From Pyropia yezoensis (lineage: Eukaryota; Rhodophyta; Bangiophyceae; Bangiales; Bangiaceae), in the NCBI GenBank assembly GCA_009829735.1, contig CM020620.1, forward strand, positions 5,076,299 through 5,140,298: DNA of 64,000 bases, in the 5' to 3' direction. Below, one piece after another: positions 42,503 to 53,604 of this stretch. The notes below the pieces were generated by a model. The model had not been told where the DNA came from, did not search any database, and was given only the letters and a program-made list of their open reading frames with translations. Within the stretch, counting starts at the first letter, position 1; every line of letters begins with the position of its first letter. A program made the position numbers and the translations under genes.

Positions 42503-45500
42503 GACGAGGAAAGGAGGGGTGGGAGAGGGAGGGGGAGCGACACAGGCGGAAAGAGGGAGTAAGCAGCTCGTGGGGAGAGCGCGAAGAGACGCTGGGGGTG
42601 GACGAGGAGGGGAGGGGTTTGGTAAGGATGGCTGCTGGCTGCGGAGTGCTGGCTGCGAAACGAGACGTGCTGCTCATCCGGATGCGCTCGGCCGCGCCTC
42701 ACTTGTACTCCCCCGCGGACGGGCGGGACGAGAACGCCTCTGCGCCCGCCCGCCCGCCCGCAGGCCCACCCGCCCGCCCTGCCCGCCCTGCCCGCGCCCC
42801 CCCCCCCCTCCGCGCAGCGTCAGTGACGTAACCGGCGCGCACGGGCAGCGTGGCGAGGGCGCGCGGGGGGGGGGCGTCGCGCCTCTTCCGCAGGACCCTC
42901 CTCCCACCGCCCCGCCCACCACCCCACCCGGCTGGTCGCGCCGTGCAAGGGTGGGGGCGGGAGGGGACGGACGGGGAAGCGCGTTGGGCGTCACCGCGGG
43001 TAAGGCCACTGGGATGGCAAGTCGCGCCGCCGCCGCCGCCGCCGCCGCCCGCGCGGCGCCGGCCGCCCCCGCCCTTGCCGCCCATCCCGCTCCCATCCAC
43101 CCTTTGCAGGCGGTGTCGCCAGTCCAACTAATGGTGTTGGTCACTGCCCCGGCGGACGGCCAACGCCCGGGTGGAGGGGAGAGACGGAGCGGGCGGGGCA
43201 GAGGAGATTGGGAGGAGGAGGGGTGGGCAGCCGCCCCCACGAGGGGGCGTCCCCCCCCCCCCCCCCCTTCCCTGGGGGCAGAGAGCGACAGAGAGCGACA
43301 GCGGCGCAAGATCGGCCGCCTCGGGAGACGCGAGCACCCCCCCTCCCCCTCTCTCCCCTGCCACAAAGGCTGGGCAGGGAAGGGGGGGGAGGACGGGGAA
43401 AGGAGGCCGGCACGAGGCCTGGCACCCTTCCCATTCACACTCCGCCCCCCCTCCCCCCGCCTGTTCTGGGGGAAGGGTGGTGGGAGTCTCGCCCCCAGCA
43501 GCGCGGCCAGCCGAGCGGCCAGCCGGTCCCGTCGGCGGGCGACCGGGGCCGGCCGGGCGGGGCTGTGGGATTGTTTTCCCATCCCCCGGGCGGGGGGCCG
43601 CCCGCCGCGGGCCCCCGCCCGCCGCCGCCGCCGCCACTGCCACCCGCGCCGCTTCATCGCGCCCGGCGAGTGACTGAACTGTAAATGGCGGGAGGAGGGT
43701 ATGAAGCGGGGGCCCATGGGGCTGGCTGTGGGGGGGGGCTGGGGGCGGGGGGGGAGAGCGGGTGGCTGCCCGGACCTGCCCCCGTCCGCCCCCTCTCCAA
43801 CCGCTGGGGCCTGGCATCGACGCGGCGTTGTGGCACGTCACTTTCTGCGGCAGCTGCCCCGACTCCTGGCGTACACCGTCCATTAATGGGGGGCGGGGGC
43901 AAGGCGCCGCCGCGGCACACCGCCTCCCCCCCACCTTGTCAAGCGCTTGACTCACGCCCCCCCCCCAACACCCCGTCCCATTGCCCTTGCATTGCCGGCG
44001 CGGCGGGCGTGGCTACACCCGCGGGCGGCCACGCCGTCCTCCCACCCCGCCCCCGGGCCGCCCTCACCCCTCCCCCCGCCGCTCAGGGTTTACGCCAATG
44101 AGTTTGCGCCACGCCCGCCCCACGCCGCGCGCCGTCCTCCCAAAGGTTTCCCCTCCGCCTCGCCTGGTTGCGGACCTCTGCCAGCGCCGCGGCGGCGGCC
44201 GCCTCTGTTTACTCATCCACCAACACACCCTCGCCCCACCCCCCGCCACCCACCCATCCTCCCGCCCACCCATCCTCCCACCCACCCACCCACCCACTCA
44301 TCCACCCCCCCCGGCCAGCGGGTTGTGGCGGCAGGCGGGCAGGCAGGCACGCCACGGGGGCAGAGCCCGTCGCGGCCCTGTCAGCTCTGCGTGGCGGAGC
44401 TGACGGTCGATGCCTACGGAGGCATGGCGGGCGGTGCGCGTGGCGGAAACCCGTTGCTGCCAACGGGGCGTGCAGAAGGCTCAACGGAGGTGGCCCGCAC
44501 GGGCGCAGGAGGCCACGCGTCGGCGGAGGCGGCGGCGGGCGACGGCGGCGGCTGCGGGCGACGGCGGCGGCGGCGGCGGGGACAATAGACTGCAATATTA
44601 AGGTCGAAATACCTCCCACAGAGGATCTAGGGATATTCGACAGGCGGCATTTCGAAGACCTTCCACAGAGGTGCCACTACAGCATAACCTGGGATTTTGT
44701 ACTGGACAGGTCTCCGCCATGCCTTTTTGAACGACAATCTGCGTACCTCCCCAGGACCTCTTTTTGCATCTCCTCCGAGGGACCATTTTGTCATGACCTA
44801 TTACCGCAGGCATCGCAATTTACATTGATCGTTTTATTGATTGTATCAACCTCGCCTACACCCCACTGCTACTCCCCGCTACCGCTGAGGGTAGGGGATC
44901 GGTACATAAGTTGCTAGACGCTGAGCCATCGGCAAACAGAGAAGACAGTCGTGCACAACGCACAGCCACAACAGAGACAGCAATGGGGATTGGCAGCATG
45001 TCAGCTTCCATCATGGGCGCAACCCTTCTCCCCTTCCACCGCCCACTCATACACACCCTGCAGGAAACAACGTGTGACACCACCCGCCAGCTCTCCCGCC
45101 ATCGCTGATAAGCCCGCCCCCCCACCGCGCACCTACCGGCACCCCTCCGCACCCACAAGCTTGCTCCCCCCTGAGCTACGTACCTGGGCGCGCGCGGAGG
45201 TTGATCCAGCTTATCTTTCCACGAAGAGGTCTTGACCTGTAAAGGGGAGATGAGGGGGGTGGAGAGCGAAAGGAAGTGAACACAGGGGGGGAAGGACGGA
45301 TAAAAAGGGGATGGCCGCAAGACACAAAATAGCTGCAGCACCGCCAGTCGTACGCGAGGACACACTCATGGATGCGTCAGTCGCAGCACAGAACCACCCG
45401 GCACCAGCTGGGCAGCACCCCTAATCGCCCCACGGCTCCACCCACTCCGACCCCAAGGGCCATTTCCACCACTTCAAAAAAAAAAAAAAAAAAAGAGCAT

Positions 45501-46765
45501 GCCTGGCGCCCAAGCCAGCTAGCAGGCCGGCAACACACCTTGACCGCGTGTCGCTCAACCTGCTCGCGCACGCCCGGGGAGCACCGCCCCCCCCCCCCCC
45601 CAAAAGCATCCGGTCCTCGAGCAGCGCCAGCAGCAAAGACGGCCCGGCGGGTTCAGCTGCAGCGGCGGCGGCGACAGCGACGCCAGTGCTGCATCTCCGA
45701 CAATGGGGGATACGGGGGGCAACGGTCCAGCGCCGCGGCGGAACCCGGCGCGTCCTTGCGTGTAGAGAGCCCCGCCGGCAGTGGCGGGGCGGCGGGCGAC
45801 CCGCGGCGGCCGGCGGGCGCGCGGCCGGCGGGCGCGTACCCGCGGCGGCGGGCAGGCGCGCACCCACGGTGGCCGTCACCGGCAGGGAAGGTTGCGGCGG
45901 TGGCGGCGGCAGGCGGGGGAGGCGGCGGAGGCGGATCTATCGTTTCCCCCCCGTCCCCCCCTCCCCCCCCCACCCAGCAGTTCTCCCAGCTGGGGCAGGC
46001 GGGCCCGTTCACCTGACACAAAAAAGCGCACCAGTGCGAGACACTGTCAGCGAACACTGGTGGCGCTTGTTCAATTGGAACCCCAATGACATCTTGGCAG
46101 GCAAGGGGGGGCTAAAATGAAGATACAGATAGGTCTTCGCGACACGTCCGTAAGACCTATGCTGTACTGTACCAGGTCATGACAGAAAGCTCACACAGAG
46201 GTGACTCACAGGAGCTCCTGATCGCCCCAATGGTCTCATGGGGGTCTTCGGGTCTGAGGAAGTTTTCTGCATGTCGCATTTCTCGTCCTTGGAGGTCCTG
46301 CCTTCCGCGGACCGCATTTGAGATCCTCAGAGGATTCGGTTGAGGTCTAGTGGATGCGGGCGTCGGGGAAGGGAAGGCCTTCCCACACGCCCAGTACAGA
46401 TGGGTTTCTTGCCGACCTATGGCTTGCCACCCCAAGAAGCAGCGTGAAGCACCGAAGATAAAAGAGGAAGAAAAAAGCGCTTCGAAAAGAGGAGCTCGCA
46501 GCGCTTTTGAAGGTGTATCGCTGTCTTATTTCCTCTCTGCCAGGCCGGACCCGAAAAAAGTGCCCGTTTGTGTCTCTCTGGGGGGTGTTTCCGGGCCTCT
46601 TTGTGCGTGTTGCAGGAGTCTTCAACCAATAAGATGCACCCGTTCAGACCCAGAAGTCCGCTCTTCACTGGGTGTGAAGGGGGGGGCGCGGAGGAGGCGG
46701 GGGGGGGGGGAGGCCGTGTTGGCATGCTAAAGCTCTCCCGTCGATCTTCTCCTCTGAGGTAGATA
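42503..46765. other. 4.3-kb gene-poor stretch
   Basis: It contains the presumed promoter of the Cys-rich gene (to about 42.7 kb), then GC-rich low complexity to 44.59 kb with an (ACCC)n-like tract (about 44240-44306). An AT-richer patch (44590-44940) and an A19 run at 45476-45494 follow, then further Arg/Ala/Pro-rich open frames to 46.0 kb. None of the open frames, on either strand, shows a domain. The A19 run could mark a retrocopied tail, but no matching gene body is evident. Confidence 0.45.
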
Positions 46766-46884
46766 CTGTGCTTCCTGTAAAACGTGGATGTTGAAGGGAC
46801 GTGAGAGGTGGGATCCATTGGTCCAGACAGCGATTTTCATCACCTTCACGTACCGTCAACATCCATTTTTTACAGGAAGCACTA
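46766..46884. mobile_element. 119-bp miniature inverted-repeat element, copy 1
   Basis: Arms at 46768-46794 (GTGCTTCCTGTAAAACGTGG...) and 46856-46882 pair at 25 of 27 positions. TA dinucleotides flank both ends (46764-46765 and 46885-46886). It has the same length, end design and central ATTGGTC..CGAT-TTTC words as the element at 48054-48172. Confidence 0.75.
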
Positions 46885-48053
46885 TATGTAGCGAGCCACC
46901 ACCAGTGCCCCAGAGGATGCCAGGCGGCGGTGGGGCGGGCGCGTCTGGCCCCACCCGTTGGCAACCCTCGGCGGCTGAGCTGCCGACCCGCGGGGGGCGG
47001 CGGGAGGGGGACTCGGCGCCCCGCGCCAATTGGAGGGAGAGGTGGCGGACGGCTCACCTCCTGGGCAGCCCAACGGGGTGGATGACGAGGTTGCGCCTCA
47101 AGCCCCTCCCCTCCCCTGCCCCCGGAGCGCGCTCCCCAGCCTGCCACGGGTGCTCGCCGCGGCCACGGGGCGCGTGGATCTGGTCGGCACACGCGTCCGG
47201 CCATCTTCTCCCCCCCATCCCCTCCCCTTCCCGACCTGGTCCGCACCCGCCCCTCGCCCGCGCGCCGCGTCGGCGCCACCTGAATCACCAGGCAGGGTGA
47301 TCCCCCGAGAGCATGCCGGCAGAGGCAATAGAGGGAGCCACTGGGGCCTCGGTAACACCCGCCCTCATCCCCTCCCGCCCGCCTCATCTGCTGCAGCAGG
47401 GGGAATCGTGGGCGTCCTCCTGCGACGGTCGAGCGGCCCACTTTCGTGGGCCTTCTCCTCGCGCCCCCATCCTCTGCCATTCGCATGCGGGCCGCCCATT
47501 CAGGGAGGGGGGGGACAGCGGTGCGGCCAACACCGCTGTTGTTGCCCTGAACGGCGCTCGCGCGCGGGCGGATGGTGGGTGTGCCCCCGTGCTGGAGGCG
47601 GCACAACGTGGGCAGCGTGCAGTAGCTTGATTGAGGACGAGGCACGATGGGGGATGCCATCATGGATGATCCGACTCCGGTCGCCACTCAGGATACATCT
47701 CTCTTTCATCCCCCACCGCGGCCCTCCCATCCCTTCCCCCGCGCACTCTCCACGCACCTCCTCTCGATGATTTCTCTTCTTGTTGTTCTTAGTGTCTATG
47801 TTTCTTTAATTAATATTGGTCAGAGATCTCTATCTTATTTGGATAGATAGAAATTCTATTTTCGCACTGTTTGCACTTCAACACGGAGCTGCCATTGGTC
47901 GGAGGAGCGCCATATGAGGCTTTCTATTGGCCTGTTGCGTTACTGTCGCCACGAGGCAAACCTCGTGGTACAGCAATATCTTGGGCGATGCCCCATTTAC
48001 ACTTTCGGCGGAAACCTAAATGAATGGCAGTCACCATGGAACAGAGCATCCTA
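46885..48053. other. Stretch between the two 119-bp elements
   Basis: It is GC-rich to about 47.65 kb with Pro/Arg-rich open frames lacking domains, then AT-richer. A T-rich patch occurs at about 47770-47870. No gene is recognised. Confidence 0.4.
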
Positions 48054-48172
48054 TTGTGCGTCCCGTAAAAAGTGGACGTGCACGGGTCGTGCAGTGTGGG
48101 TTTGATTGGTCAAGTGGCCGATATTCGACATGATCACGACACGAGCACGTCCACTTTTTATGGGACGCACTA
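48054..48172. mobile_element. 119-bp miniature inverted-repeat element, copy 2
   Basis: Arms at 48056-48081 (GTGCGTCCCGTAAAAAGTGG...) and 48145-48170 pair at 25 of 26 positions, with TA on both sides (48052-48053 and 48173-48174). The TA duplication and end sequence suggest a non-autonomous Tc1/mariner-type element. A half-copy of the end lies at 56856-56882. Confidence 0.8.
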
Positions 48173-48985
48173 TATTTACTCTTTCACGCAGGAGGCAGGC
48201 AGAAGGCGGCGGAGGGAGGAGCCTGCCGCTCCATTGCGCACCGCGGGTGACTGGGAGGGGGGGATCTCTTTGCACGCGTGGCAAAACGACGCGGCCGGGA
48301 GGCGACCTGCGCCATTCTTCTTTTCTTCCCGTGCTGTTGCTGTGTGTTCATCTTACATGAAATTTTAGCTACTACTTCGCACCGAGAGTGTCGATGGCTC
48401 ATGGGGTGCGCGAGAACGCTACGATGCGGTAGGCAACTGGTGATCGGAGGAAGTGCTTGCCGCCCCATCATGATGCGCGCGGGGGGTGACCGGGACAGTG
48501 GAATACTTTTGCCCTTGTGGCCAAACGACAAGGCCGGGGGCCGGTTGGCCACGCGGGCGGTCACGTCGCGAGCTTCGTGGTGGCTGGTGGGTTATCGGGG
48601 GTGGTGGTGCAGAGGTGAGTTTGGCATTCGCCTGTCTCCCTATGGCCGAGGTACTGCAGATCAGGCCTGCCGTGAGTGTCGCAGGGAGAGGTGACAGGTG
48701 AAGAGGAAGATCCGCAGATCACGTGTTCACTCTGTGCGAGCGGGTGCACGCATGACCATCCATGTTGATCAACGGAAGGCTGCGTACGTGTGTACTTGTT
48801 GGAACAAATATACGTGGACAGTACACTCCCAGCAGGAAGCGACGGCCATTCCGGAACACCCGCCCACCACCTGCTTTTTCCCTTGGCTATCGCCGCGTGC
48901 CCCGCTGCGTCCTCCTCGACCTGCCCACTCTTGTCCCCCGGCCGCGGCGCCACACCGTGTCTCAGCCCCCCTCCCCGCCGCCGCG
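48173..48985. other. Region 5' of the INTS11-like gene
   Basis: There is no gene-like ORF here. It presumably contains the promoter and leader of the gene at 48986. Confidence 0.4.
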
Positions 48986-50826
48986 ATGCCCCCCCCCCCC
49001 CCATATCGCTGCAAACGCTGGGCGCCGGCCGCGACGTTGGCCGCAGCTGCTTCCTCCTCTCCATCGGACCCACCCGCGTCCTCCTCGACGCGGGCCTCCA
49101 CCCCGCGAGGCGGCACCCGGCCGACCGGTACCCCGCCTGGGAGGCCATCCCGTCGCCCACCACCATTGACGTGGTGCTGCTGTCGCATGCGCACTTGGAC
49201 CACGCGGGCGCCCTGCCGCTGCTCACCGAGGTGGTTGGCCACCCGGGGCCCGTCTACGCATCGGCCGCCACGCGGGACCTGCTGCCGCCCCTGTTTGATG
49301 ACCTCCTCGCCGGCGGTGGCAATGGCTGCGGCGGCGGACCGCCCGTGCTGCCGCCCTACACCGCCACCCAGGCGGCGGCGGCGGTGGCCAAGGTGGTTGC
49401 CACCCCCCCCCCGGGCACGCCCTGGTCCCCCGCCCCCGGGGTGGTGGTGGTGGCGACGGTGGCGGGCCACGCCCTCGGCGCCCTCTCCTTTGCCATCACC
49501 GCCCACGGCCGGCGTGTCGTTTACGCGGGGGACCTGTCGGTGGACGAGGCGCCGCCGTCACCGCTGCGGCCGGCGTGCCTCGACCGCACCGCCCCGCGGG
49601 CCGACCTGCTGCTCCTCGAGGCCACCGCCGCGGGCACCTGGGCGCGGCCGCCGCGGTCGGCTCGCGCCGCCGCGCTCGTCGCCGCCGTTGCCACTGCCGT
49701 GGGAGAGGGGGGGAAGGTGCTCCTCGCTGTTCCCGCCGTAGGGCGCTACCAGGAGGTGCTGCTGCTGCTCGACGCGGCCGCCGGGGGTGGGGGGGTCCTG
49801 GGGCGGGTCCCCATTTTAGGAGGCTCCCCGCTGGGGTGGCGTGTCAATACCATTTACCGCCGCCACGCGGGGGCGTATGGTTCGCCGTATGCCGCCGCGG
49901 GGGGGGGGGGCGGGGGGGCGGCCGCGTTGCCACGCCCCACGCCCCCTCCGATGCTGCCGCCGCCACCCGCCAATGGGGACACGGCCACGAGCGTTCCCCC
50001 CCCCCACCACCCTCTTCCCCAACCGTCGCCGCCGCCGCGGTCGCCGTGGGCGTTTTCTCACATCACCGCCTACCGGCGGACCGAGCACTGGGCGCCGCTG
50101 GTAGCCGAGCCGGGCGTGCCGGTCGTGGTGGTGGCTGCCCCCGGCTCAATGACCGGCGGCTTGTCGCGGGAGGTGCTCGTCGCCCTCGCGGGGGACCCGC
50201 GGAACTTGGTCGTCGCGCCCGCGTTTGCGATTGCAAACGCCCTTACGTCGCTTGCGTTGGAGGGCAGGCCCATTGATGGGGGCGGGGGGGGAGGAGGCGG
50301 GGGGGGGGGGTCTAGTGTGCGGCGCGGCCCGCTGGCCGCCACTGCCGGCTCCCTGTCTGGCTCGCCTGCACACCCCGCGCCGTTGGTGCCAGTGGCTGCT
50401 ACCGCCGATGCGGCCGCAGCGGCGCCCGCCGCCCCTGCCGTCGTCCCTGTCGTGGAACAAGCGGCATCGGTCGCGGCTTCCGCCGCTCTGCCCACCGCGG
50501 CCGCCGCGATTGGGCACCGCTGCACCGCCAACGGAGGCGATGCCACCCCCCCTGCCCCGCTCCGGAGCCCCCCCACATCGCTGCGTTGCCGCGTCCTCCA
50601 CATGCCCCTCTCTTCCCATGCAGACGAGCGGGGGCTGGTGCGCGCCGTGCGCGCGGCCCGCCCGACGGCGGTTGCGGTGGTGCACGGGGAGCCCGACCGC
50701 GTCGACGGCTTTGCCGCCCGCCTACGCGTCCGCTTTGCGGGGTTGACCGTCCTGACGCCCTCCAACGGGTCGGTAGTGGTGGTGCCGACACCGGGAGCGA
50801 CAGGGAAGAGGGGACGTAGCGGATAG
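48986..50826 (+). CDS. INTS11: Integrator subunit 11-like metallo-beta-lactamase/beta-CASP endonuclease
   Basis: INTS11 is the RNA-cutting subunit of the Integrator complex in the nucleus. The protein shows LGAGRDVGRSCFLLSI near residue 10, the zinc-binding HAHLDH near 67, GHALGA near 161 and YAGDLS near 180. Beta-CASP blocks follow: LLLLEATAAG (about 209), VLLAVPAVGRYQEVLLLL (about 245), APGSMTGG, SSHADERG and VVHGEPDR (about 566). LGAGxDVGRSC and EVVGHPGPVY favour INTS11 over the paralogue CPSF73, where the former usually reads GAGQEVGRSC. The only suitable ATG (48986) is followed by a 14-C run that puts it one base out of frame, so a homopolymer indel is likely. Reading from an upstream non-ATG start is the alternative. 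Gly- and Ala/Pro-rich inserts interrupt the beta-CASP part. Confidence 0.85.
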
Positions 50827-51265
50827 CGCGCTGACTCGGGCCGGTGCCTTCCCCCCCGTGGGCTTGGTAGTTCATGGTGTGGCTCATGCTGTTTTTCTCC
50901 ACCCACCTGCTTGTGTCTCTTTCCACCCAGCAGAGGATGTACATGTGTGCGCAGGCTGTGATGTCCATGCGGCCAGCCAAGACCATCCGTTGGTCTTGCT
51001 CTCGCCCGCTCGCGACGCTTGGAGGCGCCTAGGCGGACGTGTCAGCCCGAGGAACAGGCGCGACAGACCGCTGTCGACCTCTAAGCGCGCGGATGCATGC
51101 ACAGAGCACACAAATTCTCGTCGAAAACAAGACATTACGTAAGGAATAAACTGACTCGATCCGTCGCACACACCCACATTACCCGTCACAATCCCCCTCA
51201 TGCACCCCTAACACCATCAGCCACGACCACGCCCGTCCGAGTACACCTACGGCATCTGCGACTGA
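50827..51265. other. Convergent 3' region between INTS11 and LPD
   Basis: Two genes end toward each other here. I see no additional gene. Confidence 0.5.
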
Positions 51266-53005
51266 TCAATGGGCAGCCATCCCTACCGCCCCCTTCATCG
51301 CCTCGTCAATCACCTCGGACAATGTCGGGTGGGTGTGCACGCAACGCAGCGCCAGTTCCTCCACGGTCGTCCCTTGGCTGACCGCGTTGGAGCACTCCTG
51401 GATGAGGTCCGCCGCGTGGAGGCCAATAATGTGGACACCCAGGATCTCGCCGGTGCCCTTATTGAACAGCACCTTGGCCATGCCGTCCCCCTCTGCCTCG
51501 GCGAGCGCCTTGGAGTTGGCCCGGAAGTGGCCAAGGGACTTGCCCAGCTCAAAGCCGCCCTCCGCCGCCGCCTCCTTGGCGGCGGGCTCGCTAAGCCCCA
51601 CGTACGCAATCTCAGGGTGGGTAAAGCACGCGGCGGGCACGGCATTGTGGTTAACCACGTGTGCGGCGTCGCCCTTGAGCGCGTGCTCCACCGCTGCCAC
51701 CCCCTGGGCCGACGCTGCGTGCGCGAGCATCATCTTGCCATTGGCGTCACCGACGCAGTAGACCGAGCCGATGGGAGAGCCACCTTCCGCCTTGGTCAGC
51801 ACCCGCATCCGGTCGTCGACCGGAACAAAGCCGCGTGCCAGCTCCACGCCCAGGCCGTCCAGGCCCAGGCCATCGGTAAAGGGAACACGACCCGTCGCCA
51901 CAAGCACAGCGTCGACCTCAAGCACGTCCTGGATCTCCTTGGTCTTGGCGTTGGTCAGCTCGATGCGGACGGGCGTGACGCCCGGCTCGCCAGGCGTGAC
52001 CTTGGTCGCAAACACGTTGGTGTGGAAATCAATGGCTCGCGGGGTGACAAGGAGCCGCTTGGCCACCCGCGCAATTTCTGGGTCGAAGCCAGGCATGATC
52101 TCCGGCATCGCCTCGACAAACGTCACGTTGGAACCGAGGGCGGTGTAGACGTCGGAAAACTCCAGGCCAATGTAGCCCGAACCAATGATGGCCACCCACT
52201 CGGGCACCGTCTCGAGCCGCAGTGCCCCGTCACTGGTAAATACCGTCTTATCATCCACCTCAATGCCCCGCGGCACAAACGGCACAGACCCGGGCGCAAG
52301 GATGATGGCCCCGGCGGTGACCGTCTTCCCGTCGCTCCCTGTAATGGTGTTGGGCCCCGACAGCGACGCCTTGGCCGTCAGCACTGACACGCCCGCCGCG
52401 GCCAGGGACTTGCCCATATTTTCCCGCACCCGCGACGCGAGGCCCGACGCGTGGCCCGCCACTGCCTCACGGTCGTACGACACGTCCCCCACAGATAGGC
52501 CGAGGGCGGCCAGGTGGTGCGCATTGCGCAGGTCCCGCACCCGCCCCGACGCCGCCAGCAGCGCCTTGGACGGCACGCACCCCCGGTTGACGCACGTGCC
52601 CCCCAGGTCGTCGGCGGTGAAGATGGCGGTGCGCTGGCCCTTGGACACCGCATGCAGGGCGGCGGCGTGGCCGCCCACGCCGCCGCCCACCACCACCACG
52701 TCATAGTCATAGGTGGAGGCCGGATCGCCCGTCGCCATCACCACCAGCTGGTAGGGCGTGCCGGGCGGGGGGGCGGTGGACCCGCCCGCCACGGTGGGCG
52801 ACGAAGACCCGCGACGGGGCGCCGCCAGAGGCGGCCGTGGCCACGCCGCATGCCGCCGGCCGCCCGCACGCGCGGCGGCGGCAGCGGCAGGGGCAGATAC
52901 AAAGGCGCCCCCACCGACGCTCGCGCAGGCGGCGGCGGAGGCGGTGGCCGTGCGGGCCACCGATCGAACCGGCCCGGCGACGGGGATGGCAAAGGCCGGC
53001 GCCAT
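51266..53005 (-). CDS. LPD: Dihydrolipoamide dehydrogenase (E3), plastid type
   Basis: This flavoprotein reoxidises dihydrolipoamide in 2-oxoacid dehydrogenase complexes, passing electrons to NAD+. The ATG at 53005 ([19 protein letters not shown]) begins a roughly 100-residue Ala/Arg/Ser-rich, acid-poor transit-peptide-like region. The FAD site is [14 protein letters not shown] and the redox disulphide is [16 protein letters not shown] near residue 140. The NAD site is [15 protein letters not shown], a second FAD motif is VYCVGDANG, and the catalytic [13 protein letters not shown] is close to the C-terminus. The long extension, [16 protein letters not shown] and [14 protein letters not shown] are typical of the plastidial rather than the mitochondrial form, so I infer the plastid pyruvate dehydrogenase complex. 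It is a single exon of 579 residues, divergent from PRP31. Confidence 0.92.
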   Translation of the reverse strand: MAPAFAIPVAGPVRSVARTATASAAACASVGGGAFVSAPAAAAAARAGGRRHAAWPRPPLAAPRRGSSSPTVAGGSTAPPPGTPYQLVVMATGDPASTYDYDVVVVGGGVGGHAAALHAVSKGQRTAIFTADDLGGTCVNRGCVPSKALLAASGRVRDLRNAHHLAALGLSVGDVSYDREAVAGHASGLASRVRENMGKSLAAAGVSVLTAKASLSGPNTITGSDGKTVTAGAIILAPGSVPFVPRGIEVDDKTVFTSDGALRLETVPEWVAIIGSGYIGLEFSDVYTALGSNVTFVEAMPEIMPGFDPEIARVAKRLLVTPRAIDFHTNVFATKVTPGEPGVTPVRIELTNAKTKEIQDVLEVDAVLVATGRVPFTDGLGLDGLGVELARGFVPVDDRMRVLTKAEGGSPIGSVYCVGDANGKMMLAHAASAQGVAAVEHALKGDAAHVVNHNAVPAACFTHPEIAYVGLSEPAAKEAAAEGGFELGKSLGHFRANSKALAEAEGDGMAKVLFNKGTGEILGVHIIGLHAADLIQECSNAVSQGTTVEELALRCVHTHPTLSEVIDEAMKGAVGMAAH

Positions 53006-53604
53006 TGTCGCGGCGGAAAGGAAGGGAGGGGAGTGGTAGAAAGCTATCACTAGCGGGAGGGCCGCTAGAAACTACAAAGGTCTGGTCAGAAAGGAAGTCG
53101 GGGGCGGCGCGCCGGAAGGGGGGGGGCGGGGAAGGGCGACGTAGGTGGGGCGGTTGGATGGGGGCGGCACGGGGATCGCCGAGCGGGACGCCACCCCACA
53201 CTGCGCTACTACGGGGGCCACTGCCGATGGTGGCCGCAGGCTCAAAGGCACTCTCTCCTTGCCACGTGGGCGATGCGATCAAGCCACACTGAACCGGTGG
53301 CCCAATCTCCATGCCAATCTCGGGGGCTGCACCAGCTCGGGGGATCAATTACGAGACATGCTTCCGAAAGAGAGTACTTGTCGTCTACGAAAAAGAGTCG
53401 AGTCTGCGAATAGTGATATTCTCTTCAGCGTGTTCGGGGATGCGGGAAAGAGAAGGACAGTGCGGGCGGTTGATACGAGGCGAGTTCGGCACCGCTCCTT
53501 CGACCCACCGAGTCTCCCCCTTCTGAAGACAAGAGCTCCTTCCCCCCCTTCCCACTCTTCTCCTGCCTTCCTGTGTATGAACCACATCTGACACCGACGG
53601 CGGC
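53006..53604. promoter_or_regulatory. Shared 5' region of divergent LPD and PRP31 genes
   Basis: The two start codons are 599 bp apart on opposite strands, so both promoters lie here. The PRP31-proximal half (about 53340-53600) is less GC-rich. I see no clear TATA box. Confidence 0.5.
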
